A stretch of DNA of 6,355 nt, from contig JAJRVC010000446.1 of NCBI GenBank assembly GCA_024277475.1, forward strand, positions 1 through 6,355, read 5' to 3'. The stretch is from Deltaproteobacteria bacterium (lineage in GTDB: Bacteria > Desulfobacterota > Desulfobacteria > Desulfobacterales > JAFDCJ01). This document shows positions 1 through 6,106 of this stretch, piece by piece. Below the pieces are notes generated by a model. It was given only the letters and a program-made list of their open reading frames with translations. It made no database searches and was not told the origin of the DNA. Position 1 is the first letter of the stretch; each line of letters opens with the position of its first letter. The position numbers were made by a program, and so were the translations under genes.

Positions 1-1
1 C

Positions 2-763
2 CTGCGACCGGTCTACTATCCATTAGAAGCAGAAAACGGCTATCAACCTGACCACCGGAAGATAGAGCCGCTGATTTCCCCCAAAACCCGGGCCATAGTG
101 GTTAATACACCCGCAAATCCTACAGGTGCGGTTTACAGCCCAAAGACTGTTGAAAAACTTCTGGAGATAGCCGTGAGGTATGATATATACCTCATCTCCG
201 ACGAGGTATATGAGCGCATACTTTATGAGGGCCAACATATTTCCCCAGCGGCTTCAGATCCCGACGGTCGAGTGATAGCTGTTTACGCCGTTTCAAAAAC
301 TTACGCCATGACCGGCTGGCGCATCGGGTATTTTGTCGCCCCCAGCCGGATTATTCCCCTGATGAACAAAATTTTAGAACCATTTGTTTCCTGCGCTTGT
401 TCCATCTCTCAGAAAGCGGCCGAAGAAGCTCTTTTGGGCCCCCAGGAGTGTGTCGAACAAATGGTGGGGGTATACGCCCGGCGTAAAGAAATTGTAGTCA
501 AAGCATTGAAGTCCGCCGGCTTGGAATTCTCAAGACCCCAGGGAGCTTTTTATATTTTGGTGGACATTGGTCGGAGCGGTCTGGATTCTTATACTTTTGC
601 CACCAATCTGCTCAAATCTAGCGGCGTTGCCGTCGCGCCGGGTTTAACCTTCGGGCCGGGATCGAACCATTTGATTCGCATCTCCTTTTGCGCTGCCGAC
701 GAGGAGGTGGAAGAAGGCGTTGACCGTCTTTGTACTTTTTACCGCGGTCTCGTCTCAGCATAA
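2..763 (+). CDS. Class I/II PLP-dependent aminotransferase, 5' end outside the window
   Basis: Transfers an amino group between an amino acid and a 2-oxo acid using pyridoxal phosphate; cytoplasmic. The frame is open from the left edge to TAA at 761-763, giving 253 visible residues. The family is usually about 390-400 residues, so roughly 140 N-terminal residues are missing. Visible landmarks, numbered from the first visible codon: NPTG with Asn39, which contacts PLP; ISDEVYE with Asp67 and Tyr70, which hold the pyridine nitrogen and phenolic oxygen; SKTYAMTGWRIGY with the Schiff-base Lys99 and the phosphate-binding Arg107; and LIRISF with Arg226, which binds the substrate alpha-carboxylate. 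This set is the signature of fold-type I aspartate/aromatic aminotransferases (AspB/AspC-like, bacterial subgroup). The GTG at 98 is inside the domain, just before NPTG, so it is not the true start. The amino donor cannot be decided from this fragment. No Rho-independent terminator follows. The next gene on this strand lies 376 bases away, so co-transcription is doubtful. Confidence 0.95.
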   Translation: MRPVYYPLEAENGYQPDHRKIEPLISPKTRAIVVNTPANPTGAVYSPKTVEKLLEIAVRYDIYLISDEVYERILYEGQHISPAASDPDGRVIAVYAVSKTYAMTGWRIGYFVAPSRIIPLMNKILEPFVSCACSISQKAAEEALLGPQECVEQMVGVYARRKEIVVKALKSAGLEFSRPQGAFYILVDIGRSGLDSYTFATNLLKSSGVAVAPGLTFGPGSNHLIRISFCAADEEVEEGVDRLCTFYRGLVSA

Positions 764-861
764 ATCGTTTCTAACAAAAGGGCATTGAACAAAAATCAGA
801 CGATTTCGTTTACAGACCTGTGCCTTGTCATAGTTTGATGCTTAAGACAACAGATTAACTA

Positions 862-983
862 TACCCTAAGGTTGCAAAAGCCGGAGGGCTTCAGAGCCAA
901 GGCGTCAAGGGTGAAGTTGTAGCCGTTTACCTCGAATCCTTGACAACACAGGATCTGGAGTCCTCCGACTTTCCCGAAGGGTA
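862..983. repeat. Nested imperfect inverted repeat able to form a long hairpin
   Basis: Three sets of arms nest inside each other. The outer arms are TACCCT (862-867) and AGGGTA (978-983), 6 perfect pairs. The main arms, 877-898 and 951-972, give 18 Watson-Crick pairs, 2 G-U pairs and 2 mismatches over 22 positions. The inner arms are GTCAAGG (904-910) and CCTTGAC (938-944), 7 perfect pairs closing a 27-base loop. Short internal loops separate the sets. There is no T run after it, so it is not a standard intrinsic terminator. It may be a fold-back (MITE-like) mobile element, a structured RNA leader or a DNA cruciform; the sequence alone does not decide. The pairing is certain; the meaning is inference. 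Confidence 0.75.
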
Positions 984-1106
984 AACAACATGGCAAAATC
1001 GACCCCATCCTTTGAATTCACCAGGGGAGACATCCACAAAATGGTGCTTTCACTAATATATCGTGTATAATTACAGATCATTAGATATTCTTTGCCATGT
1101 TATTTA
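982..1106. repeat. 16-base inverted repeat directly adjoining the preceding hairpin
   Basis: TAAACAACATGGCAAA at 982-997 is matched by its inverse at 1091-1106 with 15 of 16 positions agreeing; the core of 11 (987-997 and 1091-1101) is perfect. The enclosed 93 bases carry a TATAAT box and show no other strong self-pairing. The repeat starts on the last two bases of the preceding hairpin, so the two units lie back to back with similar lengths (122 and 125). Together they may mark the ends of one small mobile element inserted upstream of the M20 gene. Confidence 0.65.
1066..1071 (+). promoter_or_regulatory. Candidate -10 box for the M20 hydrolase gene
   Basis: TATAAT at 1066-1071 is a perfect sigma-70 -10 hexamer, 68 bases before the chosen start codon, which would give a leader of about 60 bases. 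No good -35 hexamer lies 16-18 bases upstream (the region around 1042-1048 reads GGTGCT), so an activator or a weak promoter would be needed. It sits in the loop of the inverted repeat 982-1106. Confidence 0.35.
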
Positions 1107-1127
1107 TGCAACATGGGGGCATACTTT

Positions 1128-1133
1128 GGAGAG
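1128..1133 (+). promoter_or_regulatory. Ribosome binding site that fixes the M20 start
   Basis: GGAGAG ends 6 bases before the ATG at 1140. The in-frame alternatives, TTG at 1092 and ATG at 1113, lack such a site, and TTG 1092 falls inside the inverted-repeat arm, so 1140 is preferred. Confidence 0.75.
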
Positions 1134-1139
1134 AAGTGC

Positions 1140-2390
1140 ATGGAAGCATTTAAAACTCAAGTTTTGCGTTATCTGGATGACCATCGTGACGAGTTACTGG
1201 AGTATACTCGTGATCTGATTGCCACCCCCAGCATGAATCCGCCGGGGGACGAACGGGCCATGGCCGATGCCGTCATGGGCCGTCTTAACGATTTGGGGCT
1301 GAATGGCGCTGAAATAAAAGCGAAAGTTCCTGAACGTCCAAATGTTATATTCCAGCTGACCGGTGACCCCCGGGGACCAACACTTATGTTAAGCGGTCAT
1401 TTGGATACCAAACCAGTCGGTGAGTACGCGCAGTGGCACACAGATCCCTTTGGCGGAGAGATAATCGATAATCAATTATATGGACTGGGCAGCGGTGATC
1501 TGAAGGCGGCCATAGCGGCGATGATTTACGCCGCCGCCGCACTGCGTTTTACGAATGTACCGTTAGGAGGCAATCTTTTACTTGTTTTTTCAGCCGATGA
1601 AGAGGCCGGCAGCACGTATGGAGCTGATTACCTGGTCGAAGAGGAACTTGTGCATGCCGATGCGGCGGTCCTCGGTGAACCGGCCGGAATCAAGCGTGAA
1701 TGGGAATACCTCTGTCTTATTTCACGCGGCAATTGCTGTTTCCGTATAAAAGTCCGGGGTACCCAGATGCACAGCAGCATCTCCGATATTTTACCCTCTG
1801 TCAATGCCAGTGCCAAGATGGCCCATGTTTTATGCCGCATGCAAAATGAGCTCACCCCTGAACTGGAGTACAGTTCTCATCCCTTATGCCCCCAGGGGCC
1901 CACTCTAAATGTCGGCGTCTTGGTTTCAGGAGGTGTATATTATGGCGTTTATCCCGGCTATGCCGAGTTTGCCTGCGATTTACGCACGTTGCCGGGCATG
2001 AGCCAGGATGGGGTTCGTCGCAATATTGAAAAATTCCTTGACCGATTGCGACAACAAGACGCTGAACTCAAAGTGGATTTGGAGTTCGAGCCATTGCCCC
2101 TGGGATGGATCGAACCCAGCGAAATTGCGGCGGATCACCCGTTGGTGTCGGCCATGCAAGCGGCCGCCAAGCAGGTATTGGGATACCGCCCGCCTCTGGG
2201 AGCGATACCCGGGACTACCGACGCTCCAAAGTTTCAATCCGGTTTGGGTATTCCCACCATACCGGCCTTCGGGCCAGGCCTGCTGCCCCTGGCCCATAGC
2301 CCCAATGAACATATTTCCGTAAACAGCCCGTTGCAGGCGGCCCGGATTTACGCTTTGTGCACTTTGAACTATCTGGGAATAAAGGCATAA
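1140..2390 (+). CDS. M20-family metallohydrolase, ArgE/DapE type
   Basis: A 416-residue cytoplasmic zinc-dependent amidohydrolase, probably removing an acyl group or C-terminal residue from an N-acyl amino acid or dipeptide-like substrate. Two-metal site residues are all visible: His87 and Asp89 in SGHLDT; bridging Asp120 in GSGDLK; general base Glu154 with metal ligand Glu155 in SADEEAG; Glu180 in GEPAG; and His386 in AHSPNEH. The lid/dimerisation domain (about 190-305) carries the family GTQMHSS motif with His211, which reaches into the partner's active site in DapE, and DLRTLPG with Arg282. GTTDAP (358-363) is the substrate-carboxylate loop. Length fits the family (about 375-430) and there is no signal peptide. 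Acetylornithine deacetylase, succinyl-diaminopimelate desuccinylase, carboxypeptidase G2-like enzymes and aminoacylases share these residues. No arg or dap gene is adjacent, so the substrate is left open. It converges with the gene on the other strand across 72 bases. Confidence 0.93.
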   Translation: MEAFKTQVLRYLDDHRDELLEYTRDLIATPSMNPPGDERAMADAVMGRLNDLGLNGAEIKAKVPERPNVIFQLTGDPRGPTLMLSGHLDTKPVGEYAQWHTDPFGGEIIDNQLYGLGSGDLKAAIAAMIYAAAALRFTNVPLGGNLLLVFSADEEAGSTYGADYLVEEELVHADAAVLGEPAGIKREWEYLCLISRGNCCFRIKVRGTQMHSSISDILPSVNASAKMAHVLCRMQNELTPELEYSSHPLCPQGPTLNVGVLVSGGVYYGVYPGYAEFACDLRTLPGMSQDGVRRNIEKFLDRLRQQDAELKVDLEFEPLPLGWIEPSEIAADHPLVSAMQAAAKQVLGYRPPLGAIPGTTDAPKFQSGLGIPTIPAFGPGLLPLAHSPNEHISVNSPLQAARIYALCTLNYLGIKA

Positions 2391-2462
2391 TAATTTAATA
2401 TCAATACGCTGCCGTTGCAAGAATATGCCTTTTAAGATCTGTTGGCCCGTACGACACTCCCC

Positions 2463-3551
2463 TCACATCTCCAGAATCGGCCGGTAGGCATCAATCTCAG
2501 CCATGTCCTGAACGATCAATTGTACGTAAAGACCCGCGGGATCCAACACATCCACCAGCAGCCGCAGTTCTTCCGGCGTCGGCGTTCCCCGGACAATCAG
2601 AGGTCGATCAGCAGCCTGGACGGCTTTAAAATACGGGATCATATCCTTGGCCGCAATACTGAAAGGCTCAATGTTGATCTCGAAGCACCGGATATCCTCG
2701 ATCTCTAAAAATGCGTCCAGCATTATCATGGATGTGGCGTGCAGATGAATAAAGCTGTTTTCAAAACTTGCGGCAATCATCCGGTCCACCGGCTGGACCA
2801 GTTCACGATAAAGCTTTGGAGAAAAACTGGCGATTGCATCCTCCTGCATCCGAACAATGGATCCAGGGGCCCACAGATTGTATTGCGCATCATAGTATCC
2901 ACCTTGATACAAGGGTATCCGTTCCCAGACCTTCTTGGTAAATTGAACGAACATCTCCCCGAGCTTCCAGAGCAGCTCAGCGGTCTTATCCGGTGCATCC
3001 ATCAAATCGATGAGGCCTTCATTGTGTCCGCGAAGAACCGCATGCAGGTCGCTGGGTCCGAGTTCCGCACCATGGCTGACAGGATATCGTCCATCTGCTT
3101 TCCGGACCAGGGCATCGGCAAATTGCAGGTACTTTTGATACCACGGATTTTCCGGATCCAATCGAACCTGCAGCGCATCTTCCCAGGACAGCTTCCGCTC
3201 TTCTCCCAGAACCGTATCCGGCAGCACCCGTATCCTGGCTCCCAGAGTGGCCGGCAAAAAACAGGGGAACGCCACCTGGGACGGACACACCCCGCGGATA
3301 ATATCATCATCGATCTTTTCACCTTCCTCTAAAAGCTTTTCATGGTCATCCAGCCATTCGGACGGATCGATCATCTCAGATGTAATATACTCATTTACCT
3401 TCCAGCCTTTACAGGGTGTGAAATACTGAAAAGGAAACCAGCCGATAAGCGTAAAACCTGCCAACGGCCTGTCCACCGCGTCTCTGTTCCAGAATGCTTT
3501 GTATTTTTCGATCTTTGCCGGATCATTCCCGAAACAATAATTATTTATCAT
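2463..3551 (-). CDS. Uroporphyrinogen-decarboxylase-like (URO-D superfamily) protein, function unknown
   Basis: A 362-residue protein that I place in the URO-D/cobalamin-methyltransferase superfamily (TIM-barrel fold). The length is typical. Supporting pieces are the N-terminal AFWNRDAVDRPLAG (19-32), GPSDLHAVLRG (165-175) followed by a Pro-Asp helix region, and the barrel strand FIHLHATSMIMLDA (267-280), seen in a divergent uncharacterised subgroup. It is not a true HemE: the N-terminal RQAG substrate-binding motif is absent. It also lacks the His-x-Cys zinc motif of MtaA/MtbA methyl-CoM methyltransferases, the equivalent region reading HLHATS. The reaction is therefore unknown; decarboxylation or methyl/carbon transfer on a small carboxylate are possible. 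No signal peptide or membrane segment is seen. The ATG at 3551 is chosen over an in-frame TTG at 3578 because a full AGGAGGT sits just before it. It is the last of three genes on this strand, 79 bases after the hydrolase. Confidence 0.82.
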   Translation of the reverse strand: MINNYCFGNDPAKIEKYKAFWNRDAVDRPLAGFTLIGWFPFQYFTPCKGWKVNEYITSEMIDPSEWLDDHEKLLEEGEKIDDDIIRGVCPSQVAFPCFLPATLGARIRVLPDTVLGEERKLSWEDALQVRLDPENPWYQKYLQFADALVRKADGRYPVSHGAELGPSDLHAVLRGHNEGLIDLMDAPDKTAELLWKLGEMFVQFTKKVWERIPLYQGGYYDAQYNLWAPGSIVRMQEDAIASFSPKLYRELVQPVDRMIAASFENSFIHLHATSMIMLDAFLEIEDIRCFEINIEPFSIAAKDMIPYFKAVQAADRPLIVRGTPTPEELRLLVDVLDPAGLYVQLIVQDMAEIDAYRPILEM

Positions 3552-3554
3552 TGC

Positions 3555-3561
3555 ACCTCCT
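3555..3561 (-). promoter_or_regulatory. Strong ribosome binding site for the URO-D-like gene
   Basis: Read on the - strand this is AGGAGGT, a full match to the anti-Shine-Dalgarno, but only 3 bases separate it from the ATG at 3551, shorter than usual. It rules out the upstream TTG at 3578, since the site would then lie inside the gene. Confidence 0.75.
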
Positions 3562-3630
3562 TTACCGTCAGGTAACAATTATGCCGCTGCCAAAATAGGC
3601 CAGTATTTAGAGTTTACTTCTTACTTCAGT

Positions 3631-4488
3631 TTATGACTCCTTTAAAAAGTCCCGAATCGCCTGATCCCTGGCCCCATGAGGCTGAACAACAATGCTGTAG
3701 TGATTGGTGCCCTCCACATCGAAACGCCTGACGTCTCCGATTTCCCCGGTCATTTTTTCAATAACTTCTTCCGGCAGAAGGAGATCATCCGAACTGAAAA
3801 GACCCTCAGGCGCACGCAGGATTAGGACTTTACATTTTAACCGGGGGTAAAAAGGGGCACAATCCACTTTTCTCAAGTTGGCAGCCTCCTCTGCAATATG
3901 AGCCGGATTAATATTGGCACGAACCCCTCCCGCTGTTTCTTCCATTTCATAACGGTAATAAGTCTCAATCGCAGGTGACCAGGGGTGAATATAAGGAGCT
4001 TCTTTCATTTTATTCAAATAGTCTTCAGCCGAGGGAAAGATTTGCCCCAACCGATCCAGGGCCGGTTTGATACCGGCAAACACTTTATTCATCTGTTCCT
4101 GGGCGAGATCTCCGCCCCCATCTACCAAGATAAGCCGATCAACCCTCTCTGGATATTCAGCCGCGAACACCAGCCCGATAAAAGCTCCTAGAGAATGCCC
4201 CATGATCACGATGCGATCAATGCCCAGATCATCCAGCAGGCAGTTGATATCACGCATATGATCGCCCAGTGAGTATCCCTGCGGCGGCTTGTCCGAACCT
4301 CCCCTGCCCCGCAAATCCATGGCAAGGATCCGGTATTCGGGCGCCAGAGCATCTGCCAGGACATCCCAGCAACGACAGTTGGCGGTAATTCCATGGATGC
4401 ACAGGGTGGGCTTTCCAGAGCCTTCCCACATAGCCAGGTTGATCTCGATCCCATCGCCTTTGACTCTCTTCATGATTGGTTCAGACAT
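3631..4488 (-). CDS. Alpha/beta hydrolase
   Basis: A 285-residue alpha/beta-fold hydrolase, likely acting on an ester, lactone or similar bond of a small molecule in the cytoplasm; no signal peptide. The nucleophile elbow is GHSLGA with Ser99. The oxyanion-hole turn is IHGITAN with His32-Gly33. MDLRGRGGSDKP (58-69) is the usual strand-4/loop motif of PcaD, haloperoxidase and BphD-like enzymes. The catalytic His is His263 in GTNHYS. The acid is less clear: the strand ILRAPEGLFSSDD (223-235) offers Asp234, Asp235 or Glu228. The cap region (about 128-200) is helical and rich in Met and Glu. Substrate cannot be inferred. Its ATG has a good site, GGGGAGA, 6 bases upstream; an internal ATG at codon 6 lacks support. 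It lies 81 bases after livM and 79 before the URO-D-like gene on the same strand, so co-expression is plausible. Confidence 0.92.
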   Translation of the reverse strand: MSEPIMKRVKGDGIEINLAMWEGSGKPTLCIHGITANCRCWDVLADALAPEYRILAMDLRGRGGSDKPPQGYSLGDHMRDINCLLDDLGIDRIVIMGHSLGAFIGLVFAAEYPERVDRLILVDGGGDLAQEQMNKVFAGIKPALDRLGQIFPSAEDYLNKMKEAPYIHPWSPAIETYYRYEMEETAGGVRANINPAHIAEEAANLRKVDCAPFYPRLKCKVLILRAPEGLFSSDDLLLPEEVIEKMTGEIGDVRRFDVEGTNHYSIVVQPHGARDQAIRDFLKES

Positions 4489-4494
4489 AAATAT

Positions 4495-4501
4495 TCTCCC
4501 C
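4495..4501 (-). promoter_or_regulatory. Ribosome binding site of the alpha/beta hydrolase
   Basis: GGGGAGA on the - strand, 6 bases before the ATG at 4488, supports this start and independent initiation after livM. Confidence 0.65.
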
Positions 4502-4515
4502 TTTGCTCATCTGAT

Positions 4516-4528
4516 TTGATGCCATCAA
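4516..4528. repeat. 13-base palindrome between livM and the hydrolase
   Basis: TTGATG and CATCAA flank a single central C. It is too tight to fold as an RNA hairpin but would suit a dimeric DNA-binding protein. It lies in the 81-base spacer, 28 bases before the hydrolase start. A chance palindrome of this size is possible. Confidence 0.3.
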
Positions 4529-4569
4529 TGCACATGCTGATGCTAAGTACATGGATCCGTAAAGCTGGA

Positions 4570-5685
4570 CTAATTCTGGATTATTTCTTCATGAAAAATT
4601 TTCTTCCTGCGGGACATAATATCCTGGATGGATCCGATGACCCCTTTGGGGAAAAATATGACGACCAGGATGAAGAGTATGCCAAAGAGAAGCATCCATC
4701 GTTCCAGTACGTTGTGCAACAGTGTTGCCCCGGGCAGGAGGTTTTGGGCTAAATGTTGAAGGTCCGGCAAAAAGGTCTGGGTGATCAATAAAAAGGCGGC
4801 ACCGACAATCCCGCCGTAAAGTGTCCCCATACCCCCGATGATAACCATCAGAAGAACATTGAGCATAATTGCCATGACTTCAAGGCTCGACTCCGGGTTA
4901 ACGTAACCCACCCACATGGCATACAGCCCGCCGATCAGAGTTGCCAGCAAACAGCTAAAGGTAATTGACAGGGTCTGAAAAATAAAAGTCTTGTAGCCCA
5001 ATGCCACGGCCCGCTGTTCGTTATCCCGTATGGCCTGCAATACCCGACCCAAAGGAGAATGGGTAAATCTGAGCATCATCAGAAACAGGGCCAGGCAGGT
5101 GAACAGGATTAGATAATAGGTAATCACCCGGCCGGTAATGTCGATGCCCAGAAATTCTCCCATATTGAAAGTCACAGAAAAAATCCCGGGCATGCTGATG
5201 CTGATCCCGTCTTCACCGCCGGTAAAATGACTGAGCTTGTTCGCCAGAACAATGGCCAGTTCCGCAAGTGCCAGGGTAACCATCGCAAAAAAAATGGCCT
5301 TAACCCGCAGAGAAATGAAACTGATGATCAGCGCCAGGATGACGGCAACCACCGCAGCCAATAGCAATCCGAAAATCAAATTGAGGTAGGTCGGGCTGCC
5401 GTATTTTTCCAGCAAAAACGCCACGCAATAGGCGCCAATGCCGAAAAACATGCCATGCCCGAAGGACAGTATGCCGGTATATCCCAGCATGATGTCAAAA
5501 CTGGCAACCAGCGATGCAAAAATGACAATTTTAATCGCCAAGTCGACGGTTTTAAATGATGGAAATAAAAAGGGCACCAGCATGAAAAGGATTAGAACCC
5601 CTAACTTGAGAAAAAAACTACCCCGGGTAAACTGTCTTCTTTTCTCCTGTTCTCGAAAAATCTGTACCGGTGTTTGCCCTGTCAT
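4570..5685 (-). CDS. livM: Branched-chain amino acid-type ABC transporter permease (LivM family)
   Basis: One of the two inner-membrane permeases of a HAAT-type importer, which normally works with LivH, the ATPases LivG and LivF, and a periplasmic binding protein. The 371-residue protein is strongly hydrophobic, with about 9-10 membrane spans starting near residues 26, 48, 70, 100, 128, 186, 238, 265 and 329. Family hallmarks: GYTGILSFGHGMFFGIGAY (68-86); the cytoplasmic coupling loop SPLGRVLQAIRDNEQRA (210-226), which contacts the ATPases; and GGMGTLYGG (284-292). The first 22 residues are polar and charged, and the tail (358-371) is basic then acidic, both typical. The start at 5685 has only a weak site (GGGCGGG), and no better start is seen. 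Related permeases carry urea, short amides or aromatic acids, so the substrate is not certain. The expected partner genes are not adjacent downstream; livH may lie beyond the right edge, but about 670 bases without a clear gene intervene. Confidence 0.94.
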   Translation of the reverse strand: MTGQTPVQIFREQEKRRQFTRGSFFLKLGVLILFMLVPFLFPSFKTVDLAIKIVIFASLVASFDIMLGYTGILSFGHGMFFGIGAYCVAFLLEKYGSPTYLNLIFGLLLAAVVAVILALIISFISLRVKAIFFAMVTLALAELAIVLANKLSHFTGGEDGISISMPGIFSVTFNMGEFLGIDITGRVITYYLILFTCLALFLMMLRFTHSPLGRVLQAIRDNEQRAVALGYKTFIFQTLSITFSCLLATLIGGLYAMWVGYVNPESSLEVMAIMLNVLLMVIIGGMGTLYGGIVGAAFLLITQTFLPDLQHLAQNLLPGATLLHNVLERWMLLFGILFILVVIFFPKGVIGSIQDIMSRRKKIFHEEIIQN

Positions 5686-5747
5686 AGCCCGCCCTTTACA
5701 AGCTGGAGTCGAAAAATTTGAAGACTTGATTCTGTTGATAAATACAA

Positions 5748-5782
5748 CTCGTCACAGGTCTCTTGCCACTGGTTGCTGGTCT
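5748..5782. repeat. Five tandem degenerate heptamers, consensus CTxGTCx
   Basis: Reading in steps of seven from 5748, five consecutive heptamers share C at position 1 (5 of 5) and G at position 4 (5 of 5), T at position 2 (4 of 5), T at position 5 (4 of 5) and C at position 6 (4 of 5). GGTCTCTT recurs exactly at 5757-5764 and 5778-5785, three periods apart. On the other strand the unit reads like (x)GACxAG, as in AGACCAG. The array ends 62 bases upstream of the livM start. Confidence 0.6.
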
Positions 5783-5864
5783 CTTATGTGAAACTACATT
5801 AAGCCGCTTGGCTGCCGGCAACCGGGTTCACAAGAAACACCACCTGGCCGGAACAGTGAATTGA

Positions 5865-5878
5865 TTGAACGTCGAACA
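5865..5878. repeat. Two CGAAC-type heptamers
   Basis: TTGAACG and TCGAACA follow each other in 7-base register and match the consensus of the larger tract at 5980-6007, about 100 bases away. It is probably an outlying or decayed part of the same repeat family. Confidence 0.4.
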
Positions 5879-5979
5879 CCCGCCTGCCATGCAAAGTGTG
5901 TTGAGTTCGCGTAATCATTGAGTTATAAATCACAATTATTTACTTTGCCTCACACCAGTTTCAAGGCATTGCGGGCAGG

Positions 5980-6007
5980 TCGAACGCCCAACGTCGAACT
6001 TCGAATA
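5980..6007. repeat. Four tandem heptamers, consensus TCGAACG
   Basis: Four consecutive 7-base units starting at 5980 share C at position 2 and AA at positions 4-5 in all four, and T at position 1 and G at position 3 in three. The register then breaks into the palindrome at 6011-6022. Repeats of this kind recur, from memory, in intergenic DNA of some Deltaproteobacteria; this was not checked by search. Confidence 0.6.
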
Positions 6008-6010
6008 TTG

Positions 6011-6022
6011 ATCAACGTTGAT
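6011..6022. repeat. 12-base perfect palindrome
   Basis: ATCAACGTTGAT reads the same on both strands. It immediately follows the CGAAC heptamers. It could be a dimeric regulator site or part of the repeat element. Confidence 0.4.
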
Positions 6023-6056
6023 TCAAAGTTTGACAATCTCCTAAAAAATCAAAATT

Positions 6057-6069
6057 ATCGAATTTCGAT
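6057..6069. repeat. 13-base palindrome ATCGAA-T-TTCGAT
   Basis: Two 6-base arms, exact inverses, flank one T. It lies 34 bases after the palindrome at 6011-6022 and echoes its TCGAA content. It might be an operator half of a pair, or chance in AT-rich DNA. Confidence 0.3.
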
Positions 6070-6106
6070 CTTATAACTTATTGAAATTATTAAGTGTAAA
6101 ATTTTA

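Larger units (their letters stand above)
764..1139. other. Intergenic region with two adjoining inverted repeats
   Basis: This 376-base stretch between the aminotransferase and the M20 gene has no convincing protein gene. It contains a nested imperfect hairpin (862-983), an inverted repeat (982-1106), a TATAAT box (1066-1071) and the ribosome binding site of the M20 gene (1128-1133). At its left end AAATCGT (762-768, overlapping the stop codon) is the exact inverse of 800-806. The 31-base loop and lack of a T run make that a poor terminator. Confidence 0.7.

Noticed and set aside
762..806. AAATCGT/ACGATTT inverted repeat as a terminator for the aminotransferase
   Set aside because: Only 7 AT-rich pairs with a 31-base loop and no following T run.
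990..1070. 26-codon ORF beginning ATGGCAAAATCG in the second inverted repeat
   Set aside because: It is very short, has only a weak GAAGGG site 8 bases upstream, starts inside a repeat arm and has no recognisable product.
1092..1139. Upstream TTG (1092) or ATG (1113) start for the M20 gene
   Set aside because: Neither has a good ribosome binding site, and TTG 1092 lies in the repeat arm; ATG 1140 has GGAGAG at the right spacing and gives a normal family N-terminus.
1980..2420. Long - strand frame opposite the M20 gene
   Set aside because: It is an antisense shadow of a well-supported gene and encodes no recognisable motif.
2739..3332. 197-codon + strand frame opposite the URO-D-like gene
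   Set aside because: It is antisense to a gene with family motifs and a strong ribosome binding site; its translation shows no family signature.
3552..3578. TTG start nine codons upstream for the URO-D-like gene
   Set aside because: It would place a full Shine-Dalgarno sequence inside the gene, right before the in-frame ATG at 3551.
6002..6034. - strand frame starting TTG after AGGAG near 6034, running through the heptamers
   Set aside because: The AGGAG is almost touching the TTG, and the translation is built from the CGAAC repeat units, a known way for spurious ORFs to arise.
6030..6056. + strand promoter TTGACA-like with AATTAT
   Set aside because: It lies in AT-rich DNA, points away from livM and has no gene in front of it within the window.
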